Of a stretch of DNA of 64,000 nucleotides, positions 45,282-53,965 are shown piece after piece; within the stretch, counting starts at the first letter, position 1, and each line of letters starts with the position of its first letter. The notes under the pieces were generated by a model, which worked only from the letters and a program-made list of their open reading frames with translations, was not told the origin of the DNA and ran no database searches. This DNA comes from UBA2108 sp002713215 (GTDB lineage Bacteria; Bacteroidota; Bacteroidia; Flavobacteriales_G; Salibacteraceae), in assembly GCA_937891015.1 (NCBI GenBank), contig CALAPY010000092.1:34299-98298 (forward strand). The letters are read 5' to 3'. A program made the position numbers and the translations under genes.

Positions 45282-46859
45282 TCACTTTTCTGGTTTTTTT
45301 TCCTTTTTTTCCTTCGGTGCATCTGCTCTAATTCTCACCCCATCAAGTTTTACTTCCTTACCTTCTTTATAGGTAATTCTCAGCATAACCGACTGGTCGT
45401 TTCTATAGCGTGTCCATACTCCTTTCTTTTCGCCATATTCATATTTTCCTTCCAACCATTTACTGCCATTGGGATAATAATAAGAGTGTTTTCCTTCCGC
45501 TAAACCCGATTCATATTTCCCTTTATACCGAAGGGTTTGATCATCGTTGTAGTAATAATGTTTCCACAAACCTTCGCGCTGCCCATTTACATACTCCCCA
45601 ACTTCTTTATGGTCATTTAAGTGGTAGGTCCAAATTCCATTTTCCAATCCTTCTACGTATTCCCCTTCTGATATTACCGTTCCGGTATCACTGTATTCAA
45701 TAAAAGGTCCATTTTCTAAACCGTATACATAATACTCATCCCTCCATAATTGTTCGTTGGGATAATACCATTCCCAATGTCCATCATAAAATTCTCCCTG
45801 GGCAAAACTTCCTTTCTGTTCCAGTTTTCCTGTCTCATAATAGAATTTCCATTCACCCAATTTTAGACCCGATTTGTAAGATCCTTCTGCTCTTAAAGTA
45901 CCAGATTCATAATATTCCTTCCAATGGTCGTTTTTAATTCCATCGGCATCGGCCATTCCCTCACCCATTAAAATTCCATTTTTATATACCTGGGCAATCA
46001 CAACTCTTCCCGAGTCATCAAATTCACGACAAATTCCTTCTCTTTTTCCTGCTTTGTTGTGGTTGCAAATGGTTCGAATGGTTCCATTGTCGTGGTACGT
46101 TTTTCTAATATCTAAAAAATCCAGTTCTTCGGCATTTTCCACCAACTTACCCCCTGAGTATTTATCGGTCGAAATCAATAGTCCTTTTTCATCGTACTCT
46201 TTCCAATACCCAACTTTTATGTTGTTGACATACTTACCTTCACTCTTAACGGTTTCATCTTCGTAGAAATCTTTCCATATTCCTTGTTTTAACCCGGCCG
46301 TATCCTTCCTGTTTATGGATTCCCGTTGATAGACTATACCATTTTTATATTCAACTATTCCAATTATTTTTCCCTTATTATCATAGCTTTTCATCTCGCC
46401 ATGAATTTTTCCTTTTACGTATGGAATTTTTTGGTAGACTCTTCCATTATCGTGATAGGTATAAGCAATACCATGAAGGGTGTCATTAACAAAAGGATAT
46501 TCTGACATTAAAAAACCTTCAGGGCTATATTCCTTAGTTAATCCATGTTTTTTCTCTGCTCGATAATTGATGACTTTCTGGAGAATTTCGTCGGTAGAAT
46601 AAAATTTCCATTCGCCTTCCAACAAATGATTTTTTCTTGGCCCCTCCGATTTCAAAACACCATTTTGAAAATAGTTTTTCCAAAATCCTTCGGGTTTACC
46701 ATTCACCAAATACCCTTCACTGGAGAGCGCTCCATCAGCATAAGTGAATTTTCTATATTCTCCATTCTTAATAGGAGGAATAGTATCTTGCCCGTAAGCA
46801 ATAAACGCAAAACAGAAAAGGAAAAATACAATCCCGCTCTTTTTCAAATTCTTCTTCAT
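45282..46859 (-). CDS. Secreted MORN-repeat protein
   Basis: A 525-residue exported protein built almost entirely of about 20-23-residue MORN repeats (for example GKPEGFWKNYFQNGVLKSEG, GLKLGEWKFYYETGKLEQKG, GLENGIWTYHL, GLAEGKHSYYYPNGSKWLEG). It has a signal peptide MKKNLKKSGIVFFLFCFAFIAYGQ from the ATG at 46859; the ATG at 46877 lies before this. MORN repeats form an elongated beta structure that binds lipids or proteins. The C-terminus is Lys/Glu-rich. The YwqK antitoxin-like label often given to such proteins is not supported here: no toxin partner is adjacent. Function unknown. Confidence 0.82.
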   Translation of the reverse strand: MKKNLKKSGIVFFLFCFAFIAYGQDTIPPIKNGEYRKFTYADGALSSEGYLVNGKPEGFWKNYFQNGVLKSEGPRKNHLLEGEWKFYSTDEILQKVINYRAEKKHGLTKEYSPEGFLMSEYPFVNDTLHGIAYTYHDNGRVYQKIPYVKGKIHGEMKSYDNKGKIIGIVEYKNGIVYQRESINRKDTAGLKQGIWKDFYEDETVKSEGKYVNNIKVGYWKEYDEKGLLISTDKYSGGKLVENAEELDFLDIRKTYHDNGTIRTICNHNKAGKREGICREFDDSGRVVIAQVYKNGILMGEGMADADGIKNDHWKEYYESGTLRAEGSYKSGLKLGEWKFYYETGKLEQKGSFAQGEFYDGHWEWYYPNEQLWRDEYYVYGLENGPFIEYSDTGTVISEGEYVEGLENGIWTYHLNDHKEVGEYVNGQREGLWKHYYYNDDQTLRYKGKYESGLAEGKHSYYYPNGSKWLEGKYEYGEKKGVWTRYRNDQSVMLRITYKEGKEVKLDGVRIRADAPKEKKEKKPEK

Positions 46860-46877
46860 TTCTGTTTTGAACATCAA

Positions 46878-47389
46878 TAAATAATAAATAAAAGATTTTT
46901 AAATAAAATTTACTATTACTATTATGGTGTTAATACTGTTAGAAAGTAATCGGTAAAAATATTGTTTTTGAAGCTTATCAATAGTTTATAACAACCAACC
47001 AACAATATTAATTTGTTAATGGTTTGAAAAATAGAATCATCCGTTTTCAATTAACATTGTTGGTAACCAAACTAACATCAATAATGTTAATTGCTTTTTT
47101 CGAATTAAATGGACTAACTCAAATTATTTGGTTGATAAGAAAACGAGAAATACTTGCAATTTTTTGTTGCATTTCTAATTAAAATCATCATCCAAAATAG
47201 TATTGAATAATTGAGTAAAAATGTTTGAGTAGTTGTACACAGAAATAAACAGTTCAAATGATCCAAAAGTGAACAACTTGTTAAGTTTCGATCAATCAGA
47301 TTTTTACATTATTTGTGTTGAATAATAGCTAACTATTTTAATGAGCAAACGAAAAATTAAAGGATTAATTTTGGAACAAAATTTAGGCA
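46878..47389. other. AT-rich 0.5-kb spacer with large inverted repeat
   Basis: No convincing gene in this divergent spacer. It contains a perfect 11-base inverted repeat, CAATTAACATT (47048-47058) and AATGTTAATTG (47083-47093), separated by 24 bases and followed by CTTTTTT; it could be an operator pair or a weak terminator. The right end carries the rpiB -7 box. Codon-poor, very AT-rich sequence otherwise. Confidence 0.5.
47366..47373 (+). promoter_or_regulatory. -7 promoter box for rpiB
   Basis: TAATTTTG, an exact TAnnTTTG match, 16 bases before the ATG. Confidence 0.5.
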
Positions 47390-47818
47390 ATGGTATTGGG
47401 TTTAGGTAGCGATCATGCTGGATATGATTTAAAGGTAGAATTGATAAAGTATTTAAAATCCAAAGGGTTTGAAATAAATGATTTTGGCCCCTATTCAGAT
47501 GATCGGGCCGATTATCCGGATTTTGCTCACCCTGTGGCTCTTGCAGTTGAAAACAAAGAAGTTGACCTTGGAATAATAATGTGTGGAAGTGGCAATGGAA
47601 TTAACATGGCTGCCAACAAACACCAGGGTATTCGAAGTGCTTTGTGCTGGGAACCGGAAATAGCAGCCCTTGCCCGCCAACATAACGATGCCAATATTTG
47701 TGCTTTGCCCGCCCGGTTTATAACCGTTCAAAAAGCAAAGGATATTGTTGATGCTTACCTAGAAAATGAATTTGAAGGTGGTAGACATGCAGCCCGGGTA
47801 GATAAAATTGCATGTTAG
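47390..47818 (+). CDS. rpiB: Ribose-5-phosphate isomerase B
   Basis: Interconverts ribose 5-phosphate and ribulose 5-phosphate in the pentose phosphate pathway. The 142 residues include the RpiB opening GLGSDHAGYDLK, then YSDDRADYPDFAHPVA, the catalytic-Cys region IIMCGSGNGINMAANKHQGIRSALCW (Cys near 66), HNDANICALPARF and a C-terminal FEGGRHAARVDKI. Length is typical. It is followed after about 20 bases by the secreted nuclease gene, probably in the same transcript with the next large gene. Confidence 0.95.
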   Translation: MVLGLGSDHAGYDLKVELIKYLKSKGFEINDFGPYSDDRADYPDFAHPVALAVENKEVDLGIIMCGSGNGINMAANKHQGIRSALCWEPEIAALARQHNDANICALPARFITVQKAKDIVDAYLENEFEGGRHAARVDKIAC

Positions 47819-47837
47819 GAATCACTTTTAATTTCAA

Positions 47838-48881
47838 ATGAAATATTCCTTGTTTCTTTTTCTTCTTGGGTTAATTTTCTTAGCTGAAGCTCAACAATTC
47901 AATGATTTTGAAAGAGGAAAAAATGAGGCACGCTTTGTTTTTTACAATACCGAGAATTTATTCGACATAGTAGACGATTCCATTAAAAGGGATGAGGATT
48001 TTACACCTGATGGAGCCAAGCACTGGACGGAAGGCAAGTATTATAAAAAGCAGAATAATTTGGGAAAGGTGTTGGTTTCGGTTGGTGGCTGGAACCTGCC
48101 GGAATTGGTTGCCCTTGGTGAAATAGAAAATAAAAAAGTACTCTATGACCTTACGAATAATACCATCTTAGAAGGAAAGGGCTATCAGATTGTACATTAT
48201 GAGTCTCCGGATAGAAGAGGAATTGACGTAGGCTTTATTTACTTGAAAGAAAAAATAAAGGTACTAAACTCTCAGGCTATACAGGTAAATTTTCCCTGGG
48301 ATAAGAGCTATAAAACCCGGGATATTCTTTATTCCAGGTTGTTGTTGTTTGAAACCGATACACTCCATTTTTTTGTATGCCATTGGCCTAGTAAATGGGG
48401 TGGACATTTGGAAACAGATAAATCAAGGTTTTTTGTAGGAAATCTTTTAAAGGAAAAAGTTGATGAAATAGTTGGCACCAATAAAAATGCAAACATTCTA
48501 ATAATGGGAGATTTAAACGACACTCCCCTGGATGAAAGTGTAAAAGACGGATTGGGAGCTAAAAACGATACTACAGGAATAAAGGATGCAGAGTTATACA
48601 ATCTCTCTTCGGATTGGGTAAAACTCAAAAGAGGCACGCACAAATACCAAGATGAATGGAGTGTAATTGATCATGTTATAGTAAGCTATGGTATGGTTCA
48701 GGAAAAAAGGACGTTGCAGGTTAAAGATGGACAAGCCTATATCTATGACCCAGACTTTTTATTGGAAAAGGACGCCAAATATTTTGATTCAAAACCTTAC
48801 CGATCTTATGTTGGAATGAAGTATAACGGTGGATATTCCGACCATCTCCCGGTTTATGTTGACCTTAAACTGAATAATTAA
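47838..48881 (+). CDS. Secreted endonuclease/exonuclease/phosphatase-family protein
   Basis: A 347-residue exported EEP-fold hydrolase. The signal peptide MKYSLFLFLLGLIFLAEAQ is followed by FYNTENLFDIVDD (metal Asn/Glu), LPELVALGEIENKKVLYDL, MGDLNDTPLDESV (catalytic Asp-Asn) and, at the C-terminus, YSDHLPVYVDL with the catalytic Asp-His pair. Substrates of EEP enzymes include DNA, phosphoinositides and sphingomyelin, so substrate is open. Given the fusion enzyme directly downstream (6 bases), a phospholipid substrate deserves consideration, which is inference. Confidence 0.88.
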   Translation: MKYSLFLFLLGLIFLAEAQQFNDFERGKNEARFVFYNTENLFDIVDDSIKRDEDFTPDGAKHWTEGKYYKKQNNLGKVLVSVGGWNLPELVALGEIENKKVLYDLTNNTILEGKGYQIVHYESPDRRGIDVGFIYLKEKIKVLNSQAIQVNFPWDKSYKTRDILYSRLLLFETDTLHFFVCHWPSKWGGHLETDKSRFFVGNLLKEKVDEIVGTNKNANILIMGDLNDTPLDESVKDGLGAKNDTTGIKDAELYNLSSDWVKLKRGTHKYQDEWSVIDHVIVSYGMVQEKRTLQVKDGQAYIYDPDFLLEKDAKYFDSKPYRSYVGMKYNGGYSDHLPVYVDLKLNN

Positions 48882-48887
48882 CAGAAG

Positions 48888-51818
48888 GTGAAAGAAGGGC
48901 TAAAAAATCAATTCAAATCCGTTTGGTTTCATGCCGTACTTTCATTGGCTATTTCATTTGGCTTGCTGGTTATAATAGATCCGGGCCAACAAATAAAACA
49001 TCGCATTTCCAATACTAATATTTCCTGGGATGTTGAAAATGTAAACCCAGGCAATGCAAGGAGTGAGTTTAGCCTTTTTGATACTTCCTATTTTGTAATT
49101 CATCCGGGTGCGCAAAAACCGGTAATAGTAAATTATAACTTCCACTTTGATGGAAGAATACGGGTAGTACTTGGAATAACGGGCTGGGCAACAATTGAAA
49201 AGGAAGGAGATGGAATTGTTGATTATGTTGTTTTAAAGAATAGCGATACCATATATAATGAAAAGATAACCCACATTGAAGATCAGGAGTTTTATTTTGA
49301 TGTACTTCAACAAGATTCAATAACGGTAATTATTGATAAGGGAGAAAACATTTCAGGTGATCTTGGATGCATAACCTTTGAAAAAAGCAAAAAGAAAAAC
49401 CTCTTTTGGATCATTCCATTGTGTTGTTTAGTGGGTATCTGGTTCTTTTTTCTTTTACGTCAGGGTTATTTTTTCATCTTTTTGTTTCCGGGAACAGTCT
49501 CCTATTTGTTGTTGTCCGTTTGTCTATCCAAGCTCAATTTGTTCGAGTTTGAAGACTTTTTAGTTTCTGTTGTACTCTTTGGTTTATTCACCGGAGCTCA
49601 AACATTGATATATCAATCAAAGAGTAAAATATTCAGGCTACTTACCTCTTCGTTTTTGCATATAATGTGGATAATCCTCGCCATTTTACCACTCTCTTTT
49701 ATATCTTATGAATCGGTCTATGGGGAAGAAATATCGCGTGATCAGTACATGGCCTTTTTTCAGACCAATACTGCCGAGGCCATAGAATATATGGAGACAG
49801 GAACCCCTGTAAATATTGTTATCGTTTTCGTGGTTTTGATTGTGTTATCCATCGTTTCTGTTCTAAAATCACGAGTTCAAAAAAGGATACCACAAAAACA
49901 CCTTATTCTTATTTCGATACTCGTATTTATTCAGCTGATTTTGCTGGTACAAAACTGGAATCAATTAAACTTTTTGCAGAGTGCGGTGGGTTATTATAAG
50001 GAGTACAAGACTGAATTGGTTGAGTATAAAAAAAGTGTTGAGCGATTTAAAAACATGGACACTAAGGTTGAAGCAACCAAAAATCAAAAAGGAGAAACGT
50101 ATGTAGTTGTTATTGGGGAGTCGCTTAACAAAAACCACATGTCTCTATATGGATATCACAGAAAAACCACTCCTTTTTTAGATAGTTTAAACGAAACAGG
50201 TGAATTAAGTGTTTTTGAAAATGCAATAGCCAATCATACTCATACCATGTCGGTGTTGGGGCTTTCCTTTACACAAGCCAACCAACTAAATGGATACAAA
50301 CCAAGCGAAGCGGCGCCACTTATTCCCATGCTAAAAAGTGCTGGATTTAAGACCTTTTGGTTGAGCAACCAAATGAGGTATGGAATTTATGATAACCTGG
50401 TTTCTGTGATTGCCCAGTCTTGCGATGAAACTTATTTTATCAATAAGAATATAGGTGAAATGGTAGTAACCAATGATTTTGATGGGGCTATAATAAGTAG
50501 GCTAAGTTCTATATTGAGTAAGAGTACCGATGAGAATCGAGTAATATTTGTGCACCTCATGGGAAGTCATGGTGCTTATGATGAGCGATACCCTGAAGAG
50601 TTTGAAGCGTTTAAAGGAGATTTAAATAGAAGTGTATTTGGGAATCAACACCCGCGATATATAAACTACTACGACAACAGTGTTTTATACAACGATTGGG
50701 TAATTTCTAAGGTATTTGATGAATTAAAGTCCGTTTCAGGCCAGCCTGCAAGCATGGTTTATTTTTCTGATCATAGTGAAGATGTAAAGCGAGGGCTAGG
50801 CCATAATTCGGGCGCATTTACTTTCGAAATGGTAGAAATTCCGTTTTTAGTTTGGTTCAATGACAGCTACGTGTCTCGTTATCCTGAGAAAGTAAAAACG
50901 GTTAAAAAGAACCTGCCTCGATACTTCTCCAACGATTTATTCTATGAAATGGCCCTGGGTTTAATGGAGGTTAAAACAAAGGCGAATTACCTTCCTTTAG
51001 ACATTACCGATACGAGTTTCAATTTGACCGAAAAAGATGTTTATACCTATCACGGAAAGAAAAAAATAATAGACCCGGAATATAGGCGGTATCATATTCA
51101 GCGGCATCAAAGTGCGTTGTTACAACAAAACCAAGGACTTAAATACATTCCGCACAGGGTAAACACAAAAGGGATGCTGTTTGAGGTTATAGAGCATGGC
51201 TTTAAAGGCATGGAGTTAGATTTAGTGACAGAAGAGACGGAAAACGAGAATGCGGTTTTTAAAATTGGACATTTCGAGGAAAAATTTATGACCAACAATA
51301 CCCTCGAAGATGTGCTTCAATGGGATACAAAACAACAACTTCAGAAAATTTGGCTGGACGTAAAAAACCTGGATGACGCCAATATGGGTATGTTTTTAAG
51401 CCGATTAAATCAGCTGGACAAAAAGTACAACCTAAAAAACCGAATTATTGTGGAAAGTTCGACGCCGTCACCAGAATTTAAAAAAATATCAGATGGTGGG
51501 TTTCATACAAGCTATTACCTCCCCTACTCGCTTTTTGATCTTAGCGATCCAAAATCAAAAAGAAATCGTGCGCAACAGATTATCAATCAAATTAAATCGC
51601 AAAAGGTAGCAGCCATATCGTTTGACAATGGATTATATGGTTTTGTTGTTGAATACCTGGAACCAGGATTAAACAAGGAAATAATTTACCATACCTGGGA
51701 TACATCAAAAGAATTCAACGACCCGGATTTATTACAACAACTCCAAACCGCAGACTATTGGGAAAATGAACGGGTTAAAACAGTATTATTAAGGTTTAAA
51801 TCACCTTATTACTTATAA
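48888..51818 (+). CDS. Phosphoethanolamine-transferase-like / GDPD-like fusion protein
   Basis: A 976-residue membrane enzyme, starting at GTG 48888. The N-terminal helix (13-31) is followed by an extracytoplasmic beta-rich region (about 35-160), then a group of some six membrane helices (165-360). A sulfatase-fold domain (about 395-690) resembles EptA/CptA: VVIGESLNKNHMSLYGYHRKT with Ser412 where EptA has its Thr nucleophile, FVHLMGSHGAYDERYP, and the metal motif YFSDHSEDV, with HNSGAF. The C-terminal about 225 residues look like a glycerophosphodiester phosphodiesterase barrel: PHRVNTKG with His756-Arg757, GMELDL with Glu776 and Asp778, KIGHFEE with His795, and IWLDVKN with Lys826. The domain fusion is unusual to my knowledge. 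Likely modifies lipid A or other envelope lipids, which is inference. Confidence 0.8.
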   Translation: MKEGLKNQFKSVWFHAVLSLAISFGLLVIIDPGQQIKHRISNTNISWDVENVNPGNARSEFSLFDTSYFVIHPGAQKPVIVNYNFHFDGRIRVVLGITGWATIEKEGDGIVDYVVLKNSDTIYNEKITHIEDQEFYFDVLQQDSITVIIDKGENISGDLGCITFEKSKKKNLFWIIPLCCLVGIWFFFLLRQGYFFIFLFPGTVSYLLLSVCLSKLNLFEFEDFLVSVVLFGLFTGAQTLIYQSKSKIFRLLTSSFLHIMWIILAILPLSFISYESVYGEEISRDQYMAFFQTNTAEAIEYMETGTPVNIVIVFVVLIVLSIVSVLKSRVQKRIPQKHLILISILVFIQLILLVQNWNQLNFLQSAVGYYKEYKTELVEYKKSVERFKNMDTKVEATKNQKGETYVVVIGESLNKNHMSLYGYHRKTTPFLDSLNETGELSVFENAIANHTHTMSVLGLSFTQANQLNGYKPSEAAPLIPMLKSAGFKTFWLSNQMRYGIYDNLVSVIAQSCDETYFINKNIGEMVVTNDFDGAIISRLSSILSKSTDENRVIFVHLMGSHGAYDERYPEEFEAFKGDLNRSVFGNQHPRYINYYDNSVLYNDWVISKVFDELKSVSGQPASMVYFSDHSEDVKRGLGHNSGAFTFEMVEIPFLVWFNDSYVSRYPEKVKTVKKNLPRYFSNDLFYEMALGLMEVKTKANYLPLDITDTSFNLTEKDVYTYHGKKKIIDPEYRRYHIQRHQSALLQQNQGLKYIPHRVNTKGMLFEVIEHGFKGMELDLVTEETENENAVFKIGHFEEKFMTNNTLEDVLQWDTKQQLQKIWLDVKNLDDANMGMFLSRLNQLDKKYNLKNRIIVESSTPSPEFKKISDGGFHTSYYLPYSLFDLSDPKSKRNRAQQIINQIKSQKVAAISFDNGLYGFVVEYLEPGLNKEIIYHTWDTSKEFNDPDLLQQLQTADYWENERVKTVLLRFKSPYYL

Positions 51819-51847
51819 AAAAAGCCCCTGAAAATCAGGAGCTTTTT
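51817..51847 (+). terminator. Bidirectional rho-independent terminator
   Basis: AAAAAAGC-CCCTGA and TCAGG-AGCTTTTTT form a stem with poly-A on one side and poly-T on the other. It can end both the fusion-enzyme transcript (plus) and the tRNA-Cys transcript (minus). Confidence 0.85.
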
Positions 51848-51850
51848 TTG

Positions 51851-51921
51851 AGGTTCCGAGCGGATTCGAACCGCTGTAGGAGCTTTTGCAGAGCCCAGCC
51901 TAGCCACTCGGCCACGGAACC
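51851..51921 (-). tRNA. tRNA-Cys (GCA)
   Basis: Minus-strand cloverleaf of 71 bases. The acceptor pairs GGTTCCG with CGGAACC, with discriminator T (U73 is the Cys identity base). The anticodon stem GGGCT/AGCTC surrounds CTGCAAA (anticodon GCA). The T arm is AGCGG TTCGAAT CCGCT. CCA is not encoded. Confidence 0.96.
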
Positions 51922-51935
51922 AGCTTAATTGGCCG

Positions 51936-51943
51936 CAAATGTA
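51936..51943 (-). promoter_or_regulatory. -7 promoter box for tRNA-Cys
   Basis: Minus-strand TACATTTG, an exact TAnnTTTG match, followed by CGGCC; 14 bases before the mature tRNA 5' end. Confidence 0.6.
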
Positions 51944-51965
51944 TAAAAAAGCTTTACGCGGGTGT

Positions 51966-52319
51966 TTATCTTTTTAGCGTTACCTCCACTCCTTTAAGAT
52001 CGAAGCCCAACGGAGGTTTTTCCTTTTTTACGGTAACTTCCAGCGATTCTATTTGCGGAATTTCTTTTTTAAGTCGTTCGGCAATACGATGGGCCACATT
52101 TTCAATAAGATCTGAAGGAATATTCATCTCTTCCGTTATCAGGTTCATAACGGCAACGTAATCCACGGTATCTTCCAGCTTGTCGCTTTTACCGGCCAAA
52201 TTAAGGTCTACATTTATCAATAGATCAACGATAAAAGTATTGCCCGTTTTTCGTTCAACAGGCAAATGACCGTGCAGCGCGTGAAAGCGCAGGTTATTTA
52301 TTTTGATGCTGTCTGTCAC
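51966..52319 (-). CDS. folB: Dihydroneopterin aldolase
   Basis: Folate-pathway enzyme cleaving dihydroneopterin to hydroxymethyl-dihydropterin and glycolaldehyde. The 117 residues start INNLRFHALHGHLPVERKTGNTFIVDL, the FolB signature (HGxxxxE). DTVDYVAVMNLITEEM and LIENVAHRIAERL follow, and a basic VTVKKEKPP near the end includes the catalytic Lys. Length is typical. Its ATG overlaps the gltX stop by 4 bases. Confidence 0.93.
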   Translation of the reverse strand: MTDSIKINNLRFHALHGHLPVERKTGNTFIVDLLINVDLNLAGKSDKLEDTVDYVAVMNLITEEMNIPSDLIENVAHRIAERLKKEIPQIESLEVTVKKEKPPLGFDLKGVEVTLKR

Positions 52320-53845
52320 GAAGCCAGTTGTTCAATTACAGCTAATCCAGTATCGATTCTTTTTAGTACCTCTTCTTTTCCCAGAATGGAGGCAATTGCA
52401 GACATGCTTGGACCCATACCTTTTCCAGTAACCAACAACCGGAAACCAGGCATTACCTTACCAAAACCATAACCATTGTCTTCGAGAAACTTTTTGAAGG
52501 TGACATCTATGTTTTCCTCGCTAAAGTCAGAAATACCTTCAAGTTTACCTCTTAGGTTTTTTACAATTTCGGGAGTATCCTCTTTCCATTTCTTCCGAAC
52601 CGTTTTTTCATCATAAGAGGTGGGAGCTTCGAAGTAAAAACGATCATTCAACATGTCAGGAATAAAAGAAGCGCGTTCTTTCATAAGCCCGCAAACCCGG
52701 GAGGTAAAACCCTTACTGGATTGAATCCCTTCAGCTTCTAAATATGGCCTTAGCAACTCTTCCAGTTCTTCATTCGACCTGGAACGCAGGTATTGTTGGT
52801 TATACCATTTTGCCTTATCTGCATCGAATTTAGCACCGGCCTTCCCTACCCTTTCCAGAGAAAACTCTGATATCAATTCTTCCAAAGAAAAGATTTCGCG
52901 ATCATCTCCGGGGTTCCATCCTAAGAAAGCCAGCATGTTCACAAAACCATCTGCAAAATATCCCGATTCCCGGTATCCACTTGATACCTCATGTGTTTTA
53001 GGGTCTTTCCACTCCAGGGGAAAGACAGGAAACCCTAAACGATCACCATCACGCTTGCTTAACTTTCCATTTCCATCAGGCTTAAGAATAAGTGGTAAAT
53101 GAGCAAAATCGGGCTGGTTCCACCCTAAGTATTGATACAGCAATACATGAGTTGGCGCAGACGGAAGCCATTCTTCACCCCGGATAACATGTGTAATATC
53201 CATTAGATGATCATCGACAATATTGGCCAAATGATAAGTTGGCATTTTGTCTGCCTTCATCAATACTTTGTCATCAATATTGTTCGAGTTTACAACAACC
53301 CACCCGCGAATCAAATCATTCAAACGAATTTCTTCATTTCTTGGGGCTTTCAGTCGAATTACATACGGATCACCGTTGTTAATTCTTGCCTCAACCTCTT
53401 CTTTAGTTAAGGTAAGTGAGTTCTTCATACCCGTACGGGTAATTTGGTTGTATTGCCAGTTAGGAGCCTTCATTTTTTTTGCCATCTCCCTTACGTTTTC
53501 AAGTTCTTCGGGAGTGTCAAAAGCATAATAGGCGTAACCGTCGTTAATTAGCTGTTCAGCATATTGGTAGTACAAGTCTTTTCTTTCGCTCTGACGATAA
53601 GGGCCACAGTTTCCTGGGTTTTGAGGCCCTTCATCTGGAGTGATTCCACACCAACTCAACGATTGTTGGATGTACTCTTCAGCACCGGGGACAAACCGAG
53701 TTTGATCCGTATCTTCAATCCGAAGTAAAAAATCACCACCGTGATGCTTGGCAAACAGGTAGTTATAAAGTGCAGTACGAACACCACCAATGTGTAGTGG
53801 CCCGGTTGGGCTAGGCGCAAACCTTACTCGAACTTTTTGACTCAT
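52316..53845 (-). CDS. gltX: Glutamate--tRNA ligase
   Basis: Class I synthetase charging tRNA-Glu. The 509 residues start KVRVRFAPSPTGPLHIGGVRTALYNYLFA (HIGH motif near residue 20), followed by the FLLRIEDTDQTRFVPGAEEYI active-site region, GEEWLPSAPTHVLLYQYLGW and KLSKRDGDRLGFPVFP (KMSKS equivalent near residue 265). A C-terminal anticodon-binding domain follows. Since gatC is present, this may be a non-discriminating enzyme feeding the amidotransferase, which is inference. It heads the folB unit and has a -7 box upstream. Confidence 0.96.
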   Translation of the reverse strand: MSQKVRVRFAPSPTGPLHIGGVRTALYNYLFAKHHGGDFLLRIEDTDQTRFVPGAEEYIQQSLSWCGITPDEGPQNPGNCGPYRQSERKDLYYQYAEQLINDGYAYYAFDTPEELENVREMAKKMKAPNWQYNQITRTGMKNSLTLTKEEVEARINNGDPYVIRLKAPRNEEIRLNDLIRGWVVVNSNNIDDKVLMKADKMPTYHLANIVDDHLMDITHVIRGEEWLPSAPTHVLLYQYLGWNQPDFAHLPLILKPDGNGKLSKRDGDRLGFPVFPLEWKDPKTHEVSSGYRESGYFADGFVNMLAFLGWNPGDDREIFSLEELISEFSLERVGKAGAKFDADKAKWYNQQYLRSRSNEELEELLRPYLEAEGIQSSKGFTSRVCGLMKERASFIPDMLNDRFYFEAPTSYDEKTVRKKWKEDTPEIVKNLRGKLEGISDFSEENIDVTFKKFLEDNGYGFGKVMPGFRLLVTGKGMGPSMSAIASILGKEEVLKRIDTGLAVIEQLAS

Positions 53846-53867
53846 TTCATTCCATTTTTAAGGGCGG

Positions 53868-53875
53868 CAAAGATA
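53868..53875 (-). promoter_or_regulatory. -7 promoter box for gltX-folB
   Basis: Minus-strand TATCTTTG followed by CCGCCC, an exact TAnnTTTG match, 22 bases before the gltX ATG. Confidence 0.55.
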
Positions 53876-53965
53876 ATTTTTTGAATTGGCAGAGGGTTAA
53901 AAAGACTTAATTCAAAACGGAAGAAAATCACGGCTAACAATTGTCGCTATCTTCGTACGTTACAA

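Noticed and set aside
45282..46859. MORN protein as a YwqK-type antitoxin
   Set aside because: The label rests on repeat similarity only; no toxin gene is adjacent and the protein has a signal peptide.
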